Below are positions 26,172 to 34,052 of a stretch of DNA of 41,933 nt, in pieces. The position numbers were made by a program, and so were the translations under genes. The stretch covers positions 1-41,933 of the forward strand of contig CANHSF010000004.1 in NCBI GenBank assembly GCA_947463065.1, written 5' to 3'. Source of the DNA: Flavobacteriales bacterium. Its GTDB lineage: Bacteria; Bacteroidota; Bacteroidia; Flavobacteriales_D; Sanyastnellaceae. The notes beneath the pieces were generated by a model. That model saw nothing but the letters and a program-made list of their open reading frames with translations, searched no databases and was not told the origin of the DNA. Positions within the stretch are counted from its first letter, which is position 1. Each line of letters opens with the position of its first letter.

Positions 26172-26906
26172 ATGAAACATATCATAGTTATTTTATTTCT
26201 CCTTTGTATGGAATGCATCGGTTGGGGTCAAAACACCCGTGTTACATCCGAACAGCGTCATGCCTGGTTTATGTCCAATGGGACCATCAAAATCAAAGGC
26301 CCTTGGTCGGGATTTTATGATGTGCAATGGCGACGCGACGAATTAGGAGAAAGGCCGCAACAACTGTTGTTGCGCGGCGCACTACTCTACCAAGCATCGG
26401 CCAATGCTTCGTTTGGTCTTGGTTATGGTTTTATCGACACATCACCGTATGGGGATTATCCTGCGAAAAATGCATTTGTTGAACACCGTATTTTCGAACA
26501 GCTTCAAGTAAAACAAGTGTTTGCAACATCCAATCTTACGCATCGCTACAGGCTTGAGCAACGCCACATAGGCAGCTCGAACGAAGGCGGATTTCGCTCT
26601 CCTCGTTTCGAAAATCGCGCGCGTTACTTTGTGCGGTATCAATACTTTTTTCGGAAAACCGATTCGAAAAGCATTTATCTCAATGTATACGATGAAATTT
26701 TCATCAATTTCGGGAATCAGGTGGGAAGAAACGTATTCGATCAAAATCGACTGGGTGCAGCAGTCGGTTTTGGTTTGAACAAGCACTTTGCCGTTGAATT
26801 GGGCTATATGAATCAATACATCGAACAGCGTGGATTGGATGCTTCAAATCGAAACAAATTCGAAAACAACCACACTGCAACCCTTGGTATTGTTACCTCA
26901 TTCTAA
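26172..26906 (+). CDS. DUF2490 family outer-membrane beta-barrel-like protein
   Basis: 244 residues: a signal peptide (~1-20, ending GWGQ) and then repeated amphipathic strands with alternating aromatic residues, ending in a C-terminal Phe (IVTSF). This is the pattern of a small outer-membrane barrel and of DUF2490 (QRHAWFM, RYRLEQRH, RARYFVRYQYFF, YDEIFINFG, NRLGAAVGFGLN). Its role is unknown. It lies 87 bp after the SulP gene and past a weak terminator, so it may be part of the dab transcript by read-through or separate. Outer-membrane passage for the transported anion is conceivable but not shown. Confidence 0.85.
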   Translation: MKHIIVILFLLCMECIGWGQNTRVTSEQRHAWFMSNGTIKIKGPWSGFYDVQWRRDELGERPQQLLLRGALLYQASANASFGLGYGFIDTSPYGDYPAKNAFVEHRIFEQLQVKQVFATSNLTHRYRLEQRHIGSSNEGGFRSPRFENRARYFVRYQYFFRKTDSKSIYLNVYDEIFINFGNQVGRNVFDQNRLGAAVGFGLNKHFAVELGYMNQYIEQRGLDASNRNKFENNHTATLGIVTSF

Positions 26907-26913
26907 ATGCATG

Positions 26914-26940
26914 GCCGCGCGGCGAGGACAGTTGCGCGGC
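26914..26940. other. GC-rich inverted repeat between convergent genes
   Basis: GCCGCGC at 26914 and GCGCGGC at 26934 form a 7-bp stem with a 13-nt loop between the DUF2490 gene and the end of the minus-strand TPR gene. No T tract is seen. It may act as a weak two-way terminator. Confidence 0.35.
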
Positions 26941-28109
26941 TATTGATTTTCCTCCAACGCCCGCTTGGCATAAGCTCCGCCGGCTGTGGCAATCTCTTCG
27001 AAAAGCACTTTTGCCTCGGCTGGGTTGTTCGACGCCTTCAATGACATGGCACGGTAAAATTTAGCGTCCTCTCTAAAAACACGCATCGCATTTGACTCTG
27101 TCAATTTGAACAATGGAACTGCTCCAGCATATTCGCCGGAACGGTATCTGGCCATGGCGCCATAGAACTGTGCATTGACATCATCGGGGTACAACTTGAG
27201 CAATGCATCAAAACCTTCGCGCGCTTGTTTGTATTGTTTGCGATCGAGGTAGGTGATGCAGGATTCGATGTACTCCAAATACCTCAATGCGTTTTGCTCC
27301 ATTTCTTTGGGCATGGCTCCTTTGGATTCTTGGTTGGCCGGTGTATGGCCCTCCGAAAACACAGCGTTGCTCCATTTTTCTTTTCTCACTTCGGTGTAAT
27401 CGGCCACGCGATAGTGCAGGACCTGCGTCATACCGACCATGATCAATCCCTTTTTTGATTCACGAATGCCGTCATCGCCCGCATTTGCATGCTCATGAAG
27501 CTTAGATTCTTTAGAAACGATTTCATTGGGTGGGAACTCCGATCGATCCCTCAATGGAGTTAGCGCGGCACTTTCGGGTTCGGTTTGTGTCAGCGTTGCC
27601 TCTTCACCAGCAGCGGGCAATGCAGGCACTATGGAGTTTGTATTTGATGTTTTTAAAGTATCGGTCTGATGGAGCGCTGCAAGGTTTTCCTGGCCAGCAT
27701 CTGCACTTTGTTGCGCTGTTGTGGTAGCGCTAGTCTTTGATTGGTTGTGTTGTTTGTCCCAATAGATGCATATTCCAACGCCTGTCAATATCATGAAACC
27801 AACGATCAACTTCGTTGTAGTAATGGTCCAAAATGTTGTTTGGACAGCAGATTGCGTGAGGCTGGCGGCGGTTTGCGTCGCTGTCGATGATGCGGCCGCA
27901 TCGAAGCCGGCGAGAGGCGTTTGATCAAACGCTGGCATGGCATCGAATGCCCCTGCTTCGGCGTAGCCCTCCATCGATTCGCGGAGCAATGGACTGTCTT
28001 GCGCCATGGTACGTATTTCTTCCATACGCGCCGGATCCAGTCCGCCTTCGTGGAATTGACGTAGTTCGTTCAAATCAGGGAGGCTCATATGTTCCATGTT
28101 CCTGCTCAT
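26940..28109 (-). CDS. Membrane TPR protein, probable anti-sigma factor
   Basis: 389 residues from the ATG at 28109, which overlaps the stop of the sigma gene (ATGA); the frame is open further upstream but lies inside the sigma gene. Residues ~1-50 (LPDLNELRQFHEGGLDPARMEEIRTMAQDSPLLRESMEGY) resemble the short N-terminal anti-sigma helices of Bacteroidota. One membrane helix follows at ~100-118 (LIVGFMILTGVGICIYW), then a Ser/Thr/Ala-rich linker. The C-terminal third has TPR-like helices (YLDRKQYKQAREGFDALLKLYPDDVNAQFYGAMARYRSGEYAGAVPL shape). The overlap, layout and position indicate that it holds the ECF sigma factor at the membrane and senses an envelope signal; this is inferred. Confidence 0.8.
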   Translation of the reverse strand: MSRNMEHMSLPDLNELRQFHEGGLDPARMEEIRTMAQDSPLLRESMEGYAEAGAFDAMPAFDQTPLAGFDAAASSTATQTAASLTQSAVQTTFWTITTTKLIVGFMILTGVGICIYWDKQHNQSKTSATTTAQQSADAGQENLAALHQTDTLKTSNTNSIVPALPAAGEEATLTQTEPESAALTPLRDRSEFPPNEIVSKESKLHEHANAGDDGIRESKKGLIMVGMTQVLHYRVADYTEVRKEKWSNAVFSEGHTPANQESKGAMPKEMEQNALRYLEYIESCITYLDRKQYKQAREGFDALLKLYPDDVNAQFYGAMARYRSGEYAGAVPLFKLTESNAMRVFREDAKFYRAMSLKASNNPAEAKVLFEEIATAGGAYAKRALEENQ

Positions 28110-28672
28110 GCTATTGCTTGCATCATTTGTTTTAGGTTTCTTCGTCCGTTTTGTAAATAGGACTTTACTTCGCCTTCTGTGTATCCTGTAGTAGATGAAA
28201 TCTGTTTGTACGACTTGCGCTCGAGGTAAAACATTTTGACGCACGTACGTTGTGGGGTATTCAATTGTTCGATGGCTCTTTCCAATGCGCGCAATCCTTC
28301 TTCGCGCATTTGCATGGCCATCCATTCTTCTTCTCTTGTTTGATCGGTTTCTGAAGGGATTTCTCCCAACTTGCTGGCCTCGCGGCTTTCCATGCGAAAA
28401 ATCTGCATGCAATGGTTGCGGGTCACCGTGTACAACCACTGTTGCAAAGTAGCTACTTCGTGGACTTTAAGATCGGCCATCAGCTTTTCGAAAATGGCAA
28501 TAGTGGCGTCTTGCGACTTGTGTTTGTCGCGCAGATATTTAAAACATACCCCGTATACCAAGTGGCTGTACCTGCGATAAATTTCGCCGATCCAATGCGG
28601 CGCACCATCGCTTCGATACCCCGACAATACATCGGTATCGCTCCATTGAGATATGTTTGATTTAGATAACAC
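28106..28672 (-). CDS. ECF-type sigma-70 family RNA polymerase sigma factor
   Basis: 188 residues with a GTG start. Region 2 spans ~25-95 (IYRRYSHLVYGVCFKYLRDKHKSQDATIAIFEKLM shape; LQQWLYTVTRNHC). Region 4 spans ~125-185 with a helix-turn-helix (LERAIEQLNTPQRTCVKMFYLERKSYKQISSTTGYTEGEVKSYLQNGRRNL shape). There is no region 1 or 3, as usual for ECF factors. Its stop overlaps the anti-sigma-like gene. A TAAATTTG promoter element lies 23 bp upstream. Target genes are unknown; the plug-domain gene upstream on the same strand is a candidate partner. Confidence 0.95.
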   Translation of the reverse strand: MLSKSNISQWSDTDVLSGYRSDGAPHWIGEIYRRYSHLVYGVCFKYLRDKHKSQDATIAIFEKLMADLKVHEVATLQQWLYTVTRNHCMQIFRMESREASKLGEIPSETDQTREEEWMAMQMREEGLRALERAIEQLNTPQRTCVKMFYLERKSYKQISSTTGYTEGEVKSYLQNGRRNLKQMMQAIA

Positions 28673-28694
28673 GAATAGCTGCTTCCTTTGTTTT

Positions 28695-28702
28695 CAAATT
28701 TA
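28695..28702 (-). promoter_or_regulatory. TAnnTTTG promoter element for the ECF sigma gene
   Basis: On the minus strand it reads TAAATTTG, 22 bp before the GTG start. No clear TTG box lies at the usual distance upstream. Confidence 0.45.
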
Positions 28703-28769
28703 GGTTACAATAGAATGACGGCGACGTTTCACCATCATTCCATTGTTTAACAACCTATGTTCAACGATA

Positions 28770-29495
28770 CTATTGATTTTGCTTTCGATAAAGCTCTTGA
28801 AGGTAATTTTTAGTTTGAATGACAATAACACCTCCAGTGGTGTCGCCGTATTTTGCGGGTAAACCTCCGGTGTATACACTCAACGAGCTGATTCCGCTGC
28901 TGGGGATGGTCAAACTGTTGTCGCGGATCTTCATGCCATCGACAAAATACAATACACTGCCCGCTCGACTGCCTCTGAAATACAGCTCCTCTCCATCGGG
29001 GGAAGCTTTGATGTCGGAAAACGTTGCAAAAACGATCTTATTGATATCGCCTCCGCCTGCTGCTGCATTGTTTTTTAGCTCTTCGCCGGTGAGGGTTTGA
29101 ATCATGTCGCCATCGTAGCTGATGAGTTTGATTTTGGGCAAAATGACAATGGGTGGACCGATCAATTGATCCAAAGACAAACGGGTAGGATCCATCATGG
29201 TGATTTTGTCGGGCTCTACCCGAATGGATTCATAGATGTATTCTGAAAACCCACTGGCCTGAACTTTCACGACATAGACGCCACCTTCCAGCGGTTTGAT
29301 GCGGTATTTGCCGTCGTCGTCGGTACTGGCGCCCGTAATTCGGTCGCCCTGTGCAGCTGTTACAATAACCCCCGGAACAGGTTGGCCCGATTCGTCCAAG
29401 ACTTTTCCGTGGATTTCACCGCTGGTTTGAGCCAGGGTGCAGATTCCCATCATTAATGCGAGTGCGTTGCATACGATGATTTGAATTTTAAACAT
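28770..29495 (-). CDS. Stand-alone carboxypeptidase-regulatory plus TonB-plug domain protein
   Basis: 241 residues from the ATG at 29495 (an in-frame GTG 21 bp upstream is possible). A signal peptide covers ~1-22 (ending TLAQ). A carboxypeptidase-regulatory-like beta-sandwich fills ~25-110 (GEIHGKVLDESGQPVPGVIV, DDDGKYRIKPLEGGVYVVKV). A TonB-dependent-receptor plug domain fills ~150-232 (LYFRGSRAGSVLYFVDGMKI, LSVYTGGLPAKYGDTTGGVIVI). Full SusC-like receptors continue for 600+ residues of barrel; here the gene stops just after the plug, with no frameshifted barrel in the following 97 bp. It is either a deliberate barrel-less family or an old truncation. Its position before a sigma/anti-sigma pair suggests signalling. 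Confidence 0.85.
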   Translation of the reverse strand: MFKIQIIVCNALALMMGICTLAQTSGEIHGKVLDESGQPVPGVIVTAAQGDRITGASTDDDGKYRIKPLEGGVYVVKVQASGFSEYIYESIRVEPDKITMMDPTRLSLDQLIGPPIVILPKIKLISYDGDMIQTLTGEELKNNAAAGGGDINKIVFATFSDIKASPDGEELYFRGSRAGSVLYFVDGMKIRDNSLTIPSSGISSLSVYTGGLPAKYGDTTGGVIVIQTKNYLQELYRKQNQ

Positions 29496-29636
29496 ATTGT
29501 TTGTTTTATACACCAAGGATGACGGCGGGTATCCAATTCCATAAAAAAATTTCTTATATCCAATTAATTATTTGATTTTCAGTCACAAAAAATTCACTGG
29601 GCAGAATTAGTTTAGGAATCAACACCCGTTGTGTAG

Positions 29637-29644
29637 TAATTTTG
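29637..29644 (+). promoter_or_regulatory. TAnnTTTG promoter element for the PurF-like gene
   Basis: TAATTTTG at 29637, followed by CACCCG, gives a predicted leader of about 57 nt before the ATG at 29706. The -33 region is weak. Confidence 0.6.
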
Positions 29645-29705
29645 CACCCGGAATTCATTATTCATCCTCCAACAGACACGCACTGCCTTCATCGGCAGAA
29701 AACTT

Positions 29706-31610
29706 ATGAGTGATGCTATCAAGCACGAATGCGGAATAGCCCTTCTACGGCTCAAAAAACCGCTCCAATTCTACACCGACAAGTACGGAACTGCATTTTA
29801 CGGCCTGAACAAAATGTACCTGCTCATGCAGAAGGAACACAACAGAGGGCAAGATGGCGCAGGATTGGCCAACATTAAACTCGATCCTGAACCGGGTAAA
29901 AAATACATCAGCCGCATTCGCAGCAACGATAGTCAACCCATCCGCGATGTATTTGCCAAGGTGATGGCTCGCTTTGAAGAGCTCCAGCAAAAACACCCCG
30001 AAAAACTCAAAGATTCGCAATACCTCAAAGAGCATTTTGCCTTTATGGGCGAGGTATTTCTAGGTCATTTGAGATACGGCACCTATGGCGGCAACAGCAT
30101 TGAAAATTGCCATCCGTTCTTGCGACAAAACAACTGGATGACGCGCAATTTGGTGGTGGCGGGCAACTTCAACATGACCAATGTCGATGAGCTATTCGAG
30201 CTGCTGATTGAATTGGGCCAGTTTCCCAAAGAAAAAGCCGATACAGTGACCGTGATGGAAAAAATCGGTCACTTCTTGGACGAGGAAAATCAACAACTCT
30301 TTGACCTTTACAAACAACAAGGATACAGCAACGTAGAGATCACCAAAAAAATCTCACAGCACCTCGATGTGCAGCGTGTTTTGACGCGGGCATCGCGCGA
30401 TTTTGACGGAGGATATGCCATGGCTGGACTTATCGGACACGGCGACGCCTTTGTGCTGCGCGATCCCAATGGCATTCGACCAACCTATTGGTACGAAGAC
30501 GACGAAGTATGTGTGGTAGCCAGTGAGCGCCCACCTATCCAAACTGCTTTCAAAGCTAAAGAAGAGGACATCCATGAGTTGCTGCCCGGCCATGCATACA
30601 TCATCAAAAAAGACGGAACAAGTGCAGTCAAAAAAATAAGAGAACCCAAGGAGAAAAAATCGTGTTCGTTTGAGCGCATTTACTTCTCTCGCGGCAACGA
30701 CAGCGCCATTTATCAAGAACGTCAAAAGCTCGGGCGAAATATCGTACCGCAGCTCTTAGCAGCCACCAACTACGATTTGGATCGCACGGTGTTTTCCTTT
30801 ATTCCCAACACCGCCGAAACCGCTTTTTACGGCATGATGAAGGCCTTGGAAGACCATCTCAATGACGTGAAAATAGCGGCGATCAGTAAGTTGAACGCAC
30901 CCATTCAGGCCAGCGATTTGGAAACCATCTTGCGCAAACGTGCACGTCTCGAAAAAATCACGATCAAAGATGTGAAGCTGCGCACGTTTATCACACAAGA
31001 CAGCGCGCGCGATGAAATGGTGGAAAGCGTGTATGATGTGACCCACGGCACCATCGAGCGCGGAGTGGATTCGTTGATTGTGATCGACGATAGCATTGTA
31101 CGCGGCACCACGCTAAAAAAATCGATCATCAAAATGCTCGATCGTTTGGGCCCGAAAAAAATCATCATCGCTTCATCTGCACCGCAAATTCGTTATCCCG
31201 ATTGTTATGGCATCGATATGGCCAAATTGGGCGACTTTGTAGCCTTTCAAGCAGCAAGCGCACTGCATAAGGAACGCGGCACCTACGATCTTGTATTCAA
31301 CGCCGTATTGCGCAAATGCGAAGATCAAGAGTTTGCCGCAAAAGAAACGGTGAAGAATTATGTCAAGGAAATCTATGAGCCCTTTACACCCGAGGAAATA
31401 TCGGCTAAAGTTGCAGAGCTGGTTACACCGGAAGGCATTCAGGCCAAAGTGGAGGTCATCTTTCAAAGCATCGAGGGTTTGCACGATGCTTGTCCCAACC
31501 ATACAGGCGACTGGTATTTTACTGGCAACTACCCCACACCAGGAGGCAACAAAGTGGTGAACAAAGCATTTATCAATTACATGCGTGGTGTAAACGCAAG
31601 AGCTTATTGA
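29706..31610 (+). CDS. Amidophosphoribosyltransferase-like protein (long Bacteroidota form)
   Basis: 634 residues against about 500 for E. coli PurF. The N-terminal Ntn glutaminase part starts with MSDAIKHECGIALL, so Cys9 would be the nucleophile after an 8-residue propeptide is removed; NRGQDGAGLA, GHLRYGTYGG, NFNMTN and RDPNGIRPTYWYEDD are further glutaminase motifs. The phosphoribosyltransferase part has the PRPP loop VIDDSIVRGTTLKKSI and SSAPQIRYPDCYGIDM. PurF makes 5-phosphoribosylamine from PRPP and glutamine, the first step of purine synthesis. Many Bacteroidota encode this long form beside a canonical PurF (recalled, not checked), so it may be a paralogue with a shifted role. It overlaps the convergent DUF2480 gene by 7 bp. 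Confidence 0.9.
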   Translation: MSDAIKHECGIALLRLKKPLQFYTDKYGTAFYGLNKMYLLMQKEHNRGQDGAGLANIKLDPEPGKKYISRIRSNDSQPIRDVFAKVMARFEELQQKHPEKLKDSQYLKEHFAFMGEVFLGHLRYGTYGGNSIENCHPFLRQNNWMTRNLVVAGNFNMTNVDELFELLIELGQFPKEKADTVTVMEKIGHFLDEENQQLFDLYKQQGYSNVEITKKISQHLDVQRVLTRASRDFDGGYAMAGLIGHGDAFVLRDPNGIRPTYWYEDDEVCVVASERPPIQTAFKAKEEDIHELLPGHAYIIKKDGTSAVKKIREPKEKKSCSFERIYFSRGNDSAIYQERQKLGRNIVPQLLAATNYDLDRTVFSFIPNTAETAFYGMMKALEDHLNDVKIAAISKLNAPIQASDLETILRKRARLEKITIKDVKLRTFITQDSARDEMVESVYDVTHGTIERGVDSLIVIDDSIVRGTTLKKSIIKMLDRLGPKKIIIASSAPQIRYPDCYGIDMAKLGDFVAFQAASALHKERGTYDLVFNAVLRKCEDQEFAAKETVKNYVKEIYEPFTPEEISAKVAELVTPEGIQAKVEVIFQSIEGLHDACPNHTGDWYFTGNYPTPGGNKVVNKAFINYMRGVNARAY

Positions 31611-32113
31611 GCCCGTTTGTAGAGCGGAACAGTACTGCACGGCTCACCAAACATCAAACTTTTGACGACGGGCTGGAGTCGGGCAGCGAGCAATGTATAA
31701 GCATGTCCATGAATCAGGGCATCGCTACACCCTTTGACCACCACACGCGCATCGCGATAATCGTCGGCATTGATTTGTGCAACGGTTTGATGTGCCAATA
31801 GCATGCTAGCCTCAGAAGCATTGGCTTGCGCCACCCATTTGGCTTTGCCGGCGAGATGACCAGCTACTAACATGTAGGCCCATTGCGGCACGATGGCGTC
31901 GGCGCTGCAATAAATGTACACATGAGCATCGGTATACATGGCCCAATCGTGTTCTTTGACCCACTCACGAAAATCCTTTTCGCGAAGAACAAGGCCTTGA
32001 AATAACAGAGGCGCCAAGTCCACAGGCATCCACTTTACGGCGGGTATGACTTGTTCCAAATCGATGGTCACCAACCCACTCGAAGCTACCTTATTGACAA
32101 TCGTTGATTCCAT
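31604..32113 (-). CDS. DUF2480 family protein
   Basis: 169 residues matching the DUF2480 family along the whole length: EIVNKVASSGL-type start (STIVNKVASSGLVTIDLE), LLFQGLVLREKDFREWVKEHDW, YCSADAIVPQWAYMLVA, VVKGCSD, and RLQPVVKSLMFGEPCSTVPLYKR. The family is cytoplasmic, near-universal in Bacteroidota and of unknown function; the conserved Cys residues (YCSAD, KGCSD, EPCST) might bind a metal. Its stop lies inside the end of the convergent PurF-like gene. Its promoter element ends 4 nt before the ATG. Confidence 0.93.
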   Translation of the reverse strand: MESTIVNKVASSGLVTIDLEQVIPAVKWMPVDLAPLLFQGLVLREKDFREWVKEHDWAMYTDAHVYIYCSADAIVPQWAYMLVAGHLAGKAKWVAQANASEASMLLAHQTVAQINADDYRDARVVVKGCSDALIHGHAYTLLAARLQPVVKSLMFGEPCSTVPLYKRAQ

Positions 32114-32117
32114 GGTG

Positions 32118-32125
32118 CAAAGGTA
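32118..32125 (-). promoter_or_regulatory. TAnnTTTG element directly before the DUF2480 start codon
   Basis: On the minus strand TACCTTTG-CACC-ATG: the element ends 4 nt before the ATG at 32113. If used, the transcript would begin at or next to the start codon. Confidence 0.6.
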
Positions 32126-32335
32126 GGGTGAATTGAGTTGAACCGTGCGCAGACAAAATCGAAACGGATGATGCTCATTGCGTGAAAGCAGCTAATAGAC
32201 TATTGCGGTAAGGATATAGTTCTAGAGATCTTTGGGCATTTTGTAACTCGATTATTCATGGCAACCCTTCGTCTTGTTTCAACACCCCCCACCCCATAGA
32301 TTTGATTTCTCCTTCATCTCATTAAATCCACATCA

Positions 32336-32361
32336 CAAAAAAACCCGCCTCACGGCGGGTT
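32336..32361 (-). terminator. Rho-independent terminator of the small minus-strand gene
   Basis: AACCCGCC-TCAC-GGCGGGTT is a perfect 8-bp stem. On the minus strand it is followed by a run of seven or more T residues. It lies 44 bp past the stop at 32406. Confidence 0.85.
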
Positions 32362-32405
32362 GGGTTAGACTTTGTTTCATTTTGGGCAACTCGAAGTTGC
32401 ATAAG

Positions 32406-32603
32406 TCAGGCCAGCGCGGGCTTGAACGAAAGTAGAATCAATTCGCGGTAGCGTTCTCCAAATTGATCGAGGCACCAATTCTTTAACTGAATCAACTCCT
32501 CTCCCTTGACCCACCGAATGGCTTTGGTGAGCTCTTTTCGAAACAACAACCGATCGAAACTTACTTTCAATAGGACTTGCTTACATAATTCCAACATGTT
32601 CAT
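32406..32603 (-). CDS. Small conserved hypothetical protein
   Basis: 65 residues from the ATG at 32603 (MNMLELCKQVLLKVSF; the second ATG at 32597 is equally possible). It is basic and helical: FDRLLFRKELTKAIRWV, then LKNWCLDQFGERYREL. It resembles a short uncharacterised family I recall from Flavobacteriales genomes (MLELC..L.KVSFD..LF.KEL.KA), but I know no function. A clear terminator follows, supporting a real transcription unit. No membrane segment or signal peptide is present. Confidence 0.7.
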   Translation of the reverse strand: MNMLELCKQVLLKVSFDRLLFRKELTKAIRWVKGEELIQLKNWCLDQFGERYRELILLSFKPALA

Positions 32604-32639
32604 TCTTTCTTTTCCTTGGTTTTCCGAATGTAGTTCCAA

Positions 32640-32880
32640 AAATCATTCCTCCAACAATTTTTCGCCCGCCATTTCGCACCATTCATCGAAAAATTCCATG
32701 CAATTGGCTATTTTTTGGAGGCCTATATCATTTTGGCATACCCACTCAAAACCCCTAACGAATGCCTATTGGTTTTGGTGTGTGAGAGCCGCCATTATTG
32801 GCATTCCTTAACACATCCTCATTCACTCCCTCGCTTCAGACCGCATCCGTGTTGCAACGGCCCAAATGACATCAATCATT
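32640..32880. other. Spacer without a gene
   Basis: AT-rich spacer between the divergent small gene and trhO. Short open frames have no coding character. The only feature is the trhO promoter at its right edge. Confidence 0.5.
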
Positions 32881-32911
32881 TTGCGCACACCGCATATTCG
32901 ACTTAATTTTG
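32881..32911 (+). promoter_or_regulatory. Bacteroidota-type promoter for trhO
   Basis: TTG at 32881, a 20-bp gap, then TAATTTTG at 32904-32911 followed by CACCCC. This is the best full match to the TTG-N19/20-TAnnTTTG pattern in the window. The leader would be about 60 nt. Confidence 0.75.
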
Positions 32912-32977
32912 CACCCCATTTGGACCCCACGGCCGCTTGGCATTTTACATCGAACGTATAACCTACGATTGTACCTC

Positions 32978-34036
32978 ATGAAAAAATTGCACAACACCGT
33001 AGATCGACGCATCCTCAAAGAGCAGATCCAGCAACATGCTGAACCGCGCTTGACCGTTTCCTTCTACAAATACCATCACGTCGAAGATCCTCAGTCGTTT
33101 CGCGATACCCTGTTTCTGGATTGGAGCGAGCTCCACATACTGGGCAGGACCTACATCGCTTCAGAAGGCATCAACGCTCAAATCAGCGTGCCTACGCATC
33201 GGTTCGAGGCATTCAAAGCCCACCTCTACTCCATCCCTTGGCTGAACAATGTTCGACTCAATACTGCTGTGCAAAGCGACGACAGAGCCTTTTTTAAGTT
33301 GATTGTCAAATTGCGCAAAAAAATCGTAGCCGACGGCATTGAAGACCCCACCTTTGACCCTTCCAACACCGGTGTTCACTTGGATGCTGCGGCATTCAAT
33401 GCACTTACCGACGACCCCAATACGGTGCTGATCGATATGCGCAACCACTACGAAAGCGAAGTGGGTCATTTTGAAAATGCCATTTTACCCGATGTGGATA
33501 CCTTTCGAGAGGAAATCACATTGGTCGAAAACATGCTCAAAGGCCGAGAAGACAAAAACATTGTGATGTATTGCACAGGAGGTATCCGGTGCGAAAAAGC
33601 CAGTGCATACTTAAAATACAAGGGATTCCCTAACGTACATCAATTGGAGGGCGGCATTATCAAATATGCCAGGGATGCAAAAGAGCAAGGACTCCACAAT
33701 AAATTCAAAGGTGTAAATTTTGTATTTGATGAACGCATGGCCGAACGCATCAGCGACGATGTCATTGCGGTTTGTCACCAATGCGGAACTCCGTTCGACG
33801 TCCATACCAACTGCGCCAACGAAGCTTGCCACATCCTGTTTATACAATGCGATAACTGCAAGCATGAGACGAACAACTGTTGCAGTGAAGAATGCAAATC
33901 CATTGCTGCTCTGCCCATTGAAGAGCAGCGCGCCATGCGCAAAGGTAAAATAGCCGAACGCAACGTATTCAAAAAAGGCCGAAGCGAAAAATTGAAATAC
34001 ATGTCGAAAGCCAACAAACCCGGCCTTGACGGGTGA
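32978..34036 (+). CDS. trhO: tRNA uridine(34) hydroxylase TrhO, rhodanese-type
   Basis: 352 residues from the ATG at 32978. The enzyme hydroxylates U34 of certain tRNAs on the way to 5-(carboxy)methoxyuridine, using O2. An N-terminal ferredoxin-like domain (~20-110: TVSFYKYHHVEDP, GRTYIASEGINAQISVP) precedes the rhodanese domain (~130-230) with the active loop MYCTGGIRCEKAS, where C199 is the expected catalytic Cys. A Cys-rich C-terminal segment follows (CHQCG, HTNCANEAC, CDNCKHE, CCSEEC), likely zinc-binding and usual for this family. Its stop is 17 bp from the convergent transglutaminase-like gene. Confidence 0.95.
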   Translation: MKKLHNTVDRRILKEQIQQHAEPRLTVSFYKYHHVEDPQSFRDTLFLDWSELHILGRTYIASEGINAQISVPTHRFEAFKAHLYSIPWLNNVRLNTAVQSDDRAFFKLIVKLRKKIVADGIEDPTFDPSNTGVHLDAAAFNALTDDPNTVLIDMRNHYESEVGHFENAILPDVDTFREEITLVENMLKGREDKNIVMYCTGGIRCEKASAYLKYKGFPNVHQLEGGIIKYARDAKEQGLHNKFKGVNFVFDERMAERISDDVIAVCHQCGTPFDVHTNCANEACHILFIQCDNCKHETNNCCSEECKSIAALPIEEQRAMRKGKIAERNVFKKGRSEKLKYMSKANKPGLDG

Positions 34037-34052
34037 TGGACCTTTGATCCGA

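Noticed and set aside
28110-28439. N-terminal extension of the TPR/anti-sigma-like protein
   Set aside because: The 110-codon extension lies wholly inside the sigma factor gene in another frame; the overlapping ATG is the typical coupled start.
28770-29495. Frameshifted SusC-type receptor instead of a stand-alone plug protein
   Set aside because: The 97 bp after the stop and the following sigma gene leave no room for barrel sequence in any frame.
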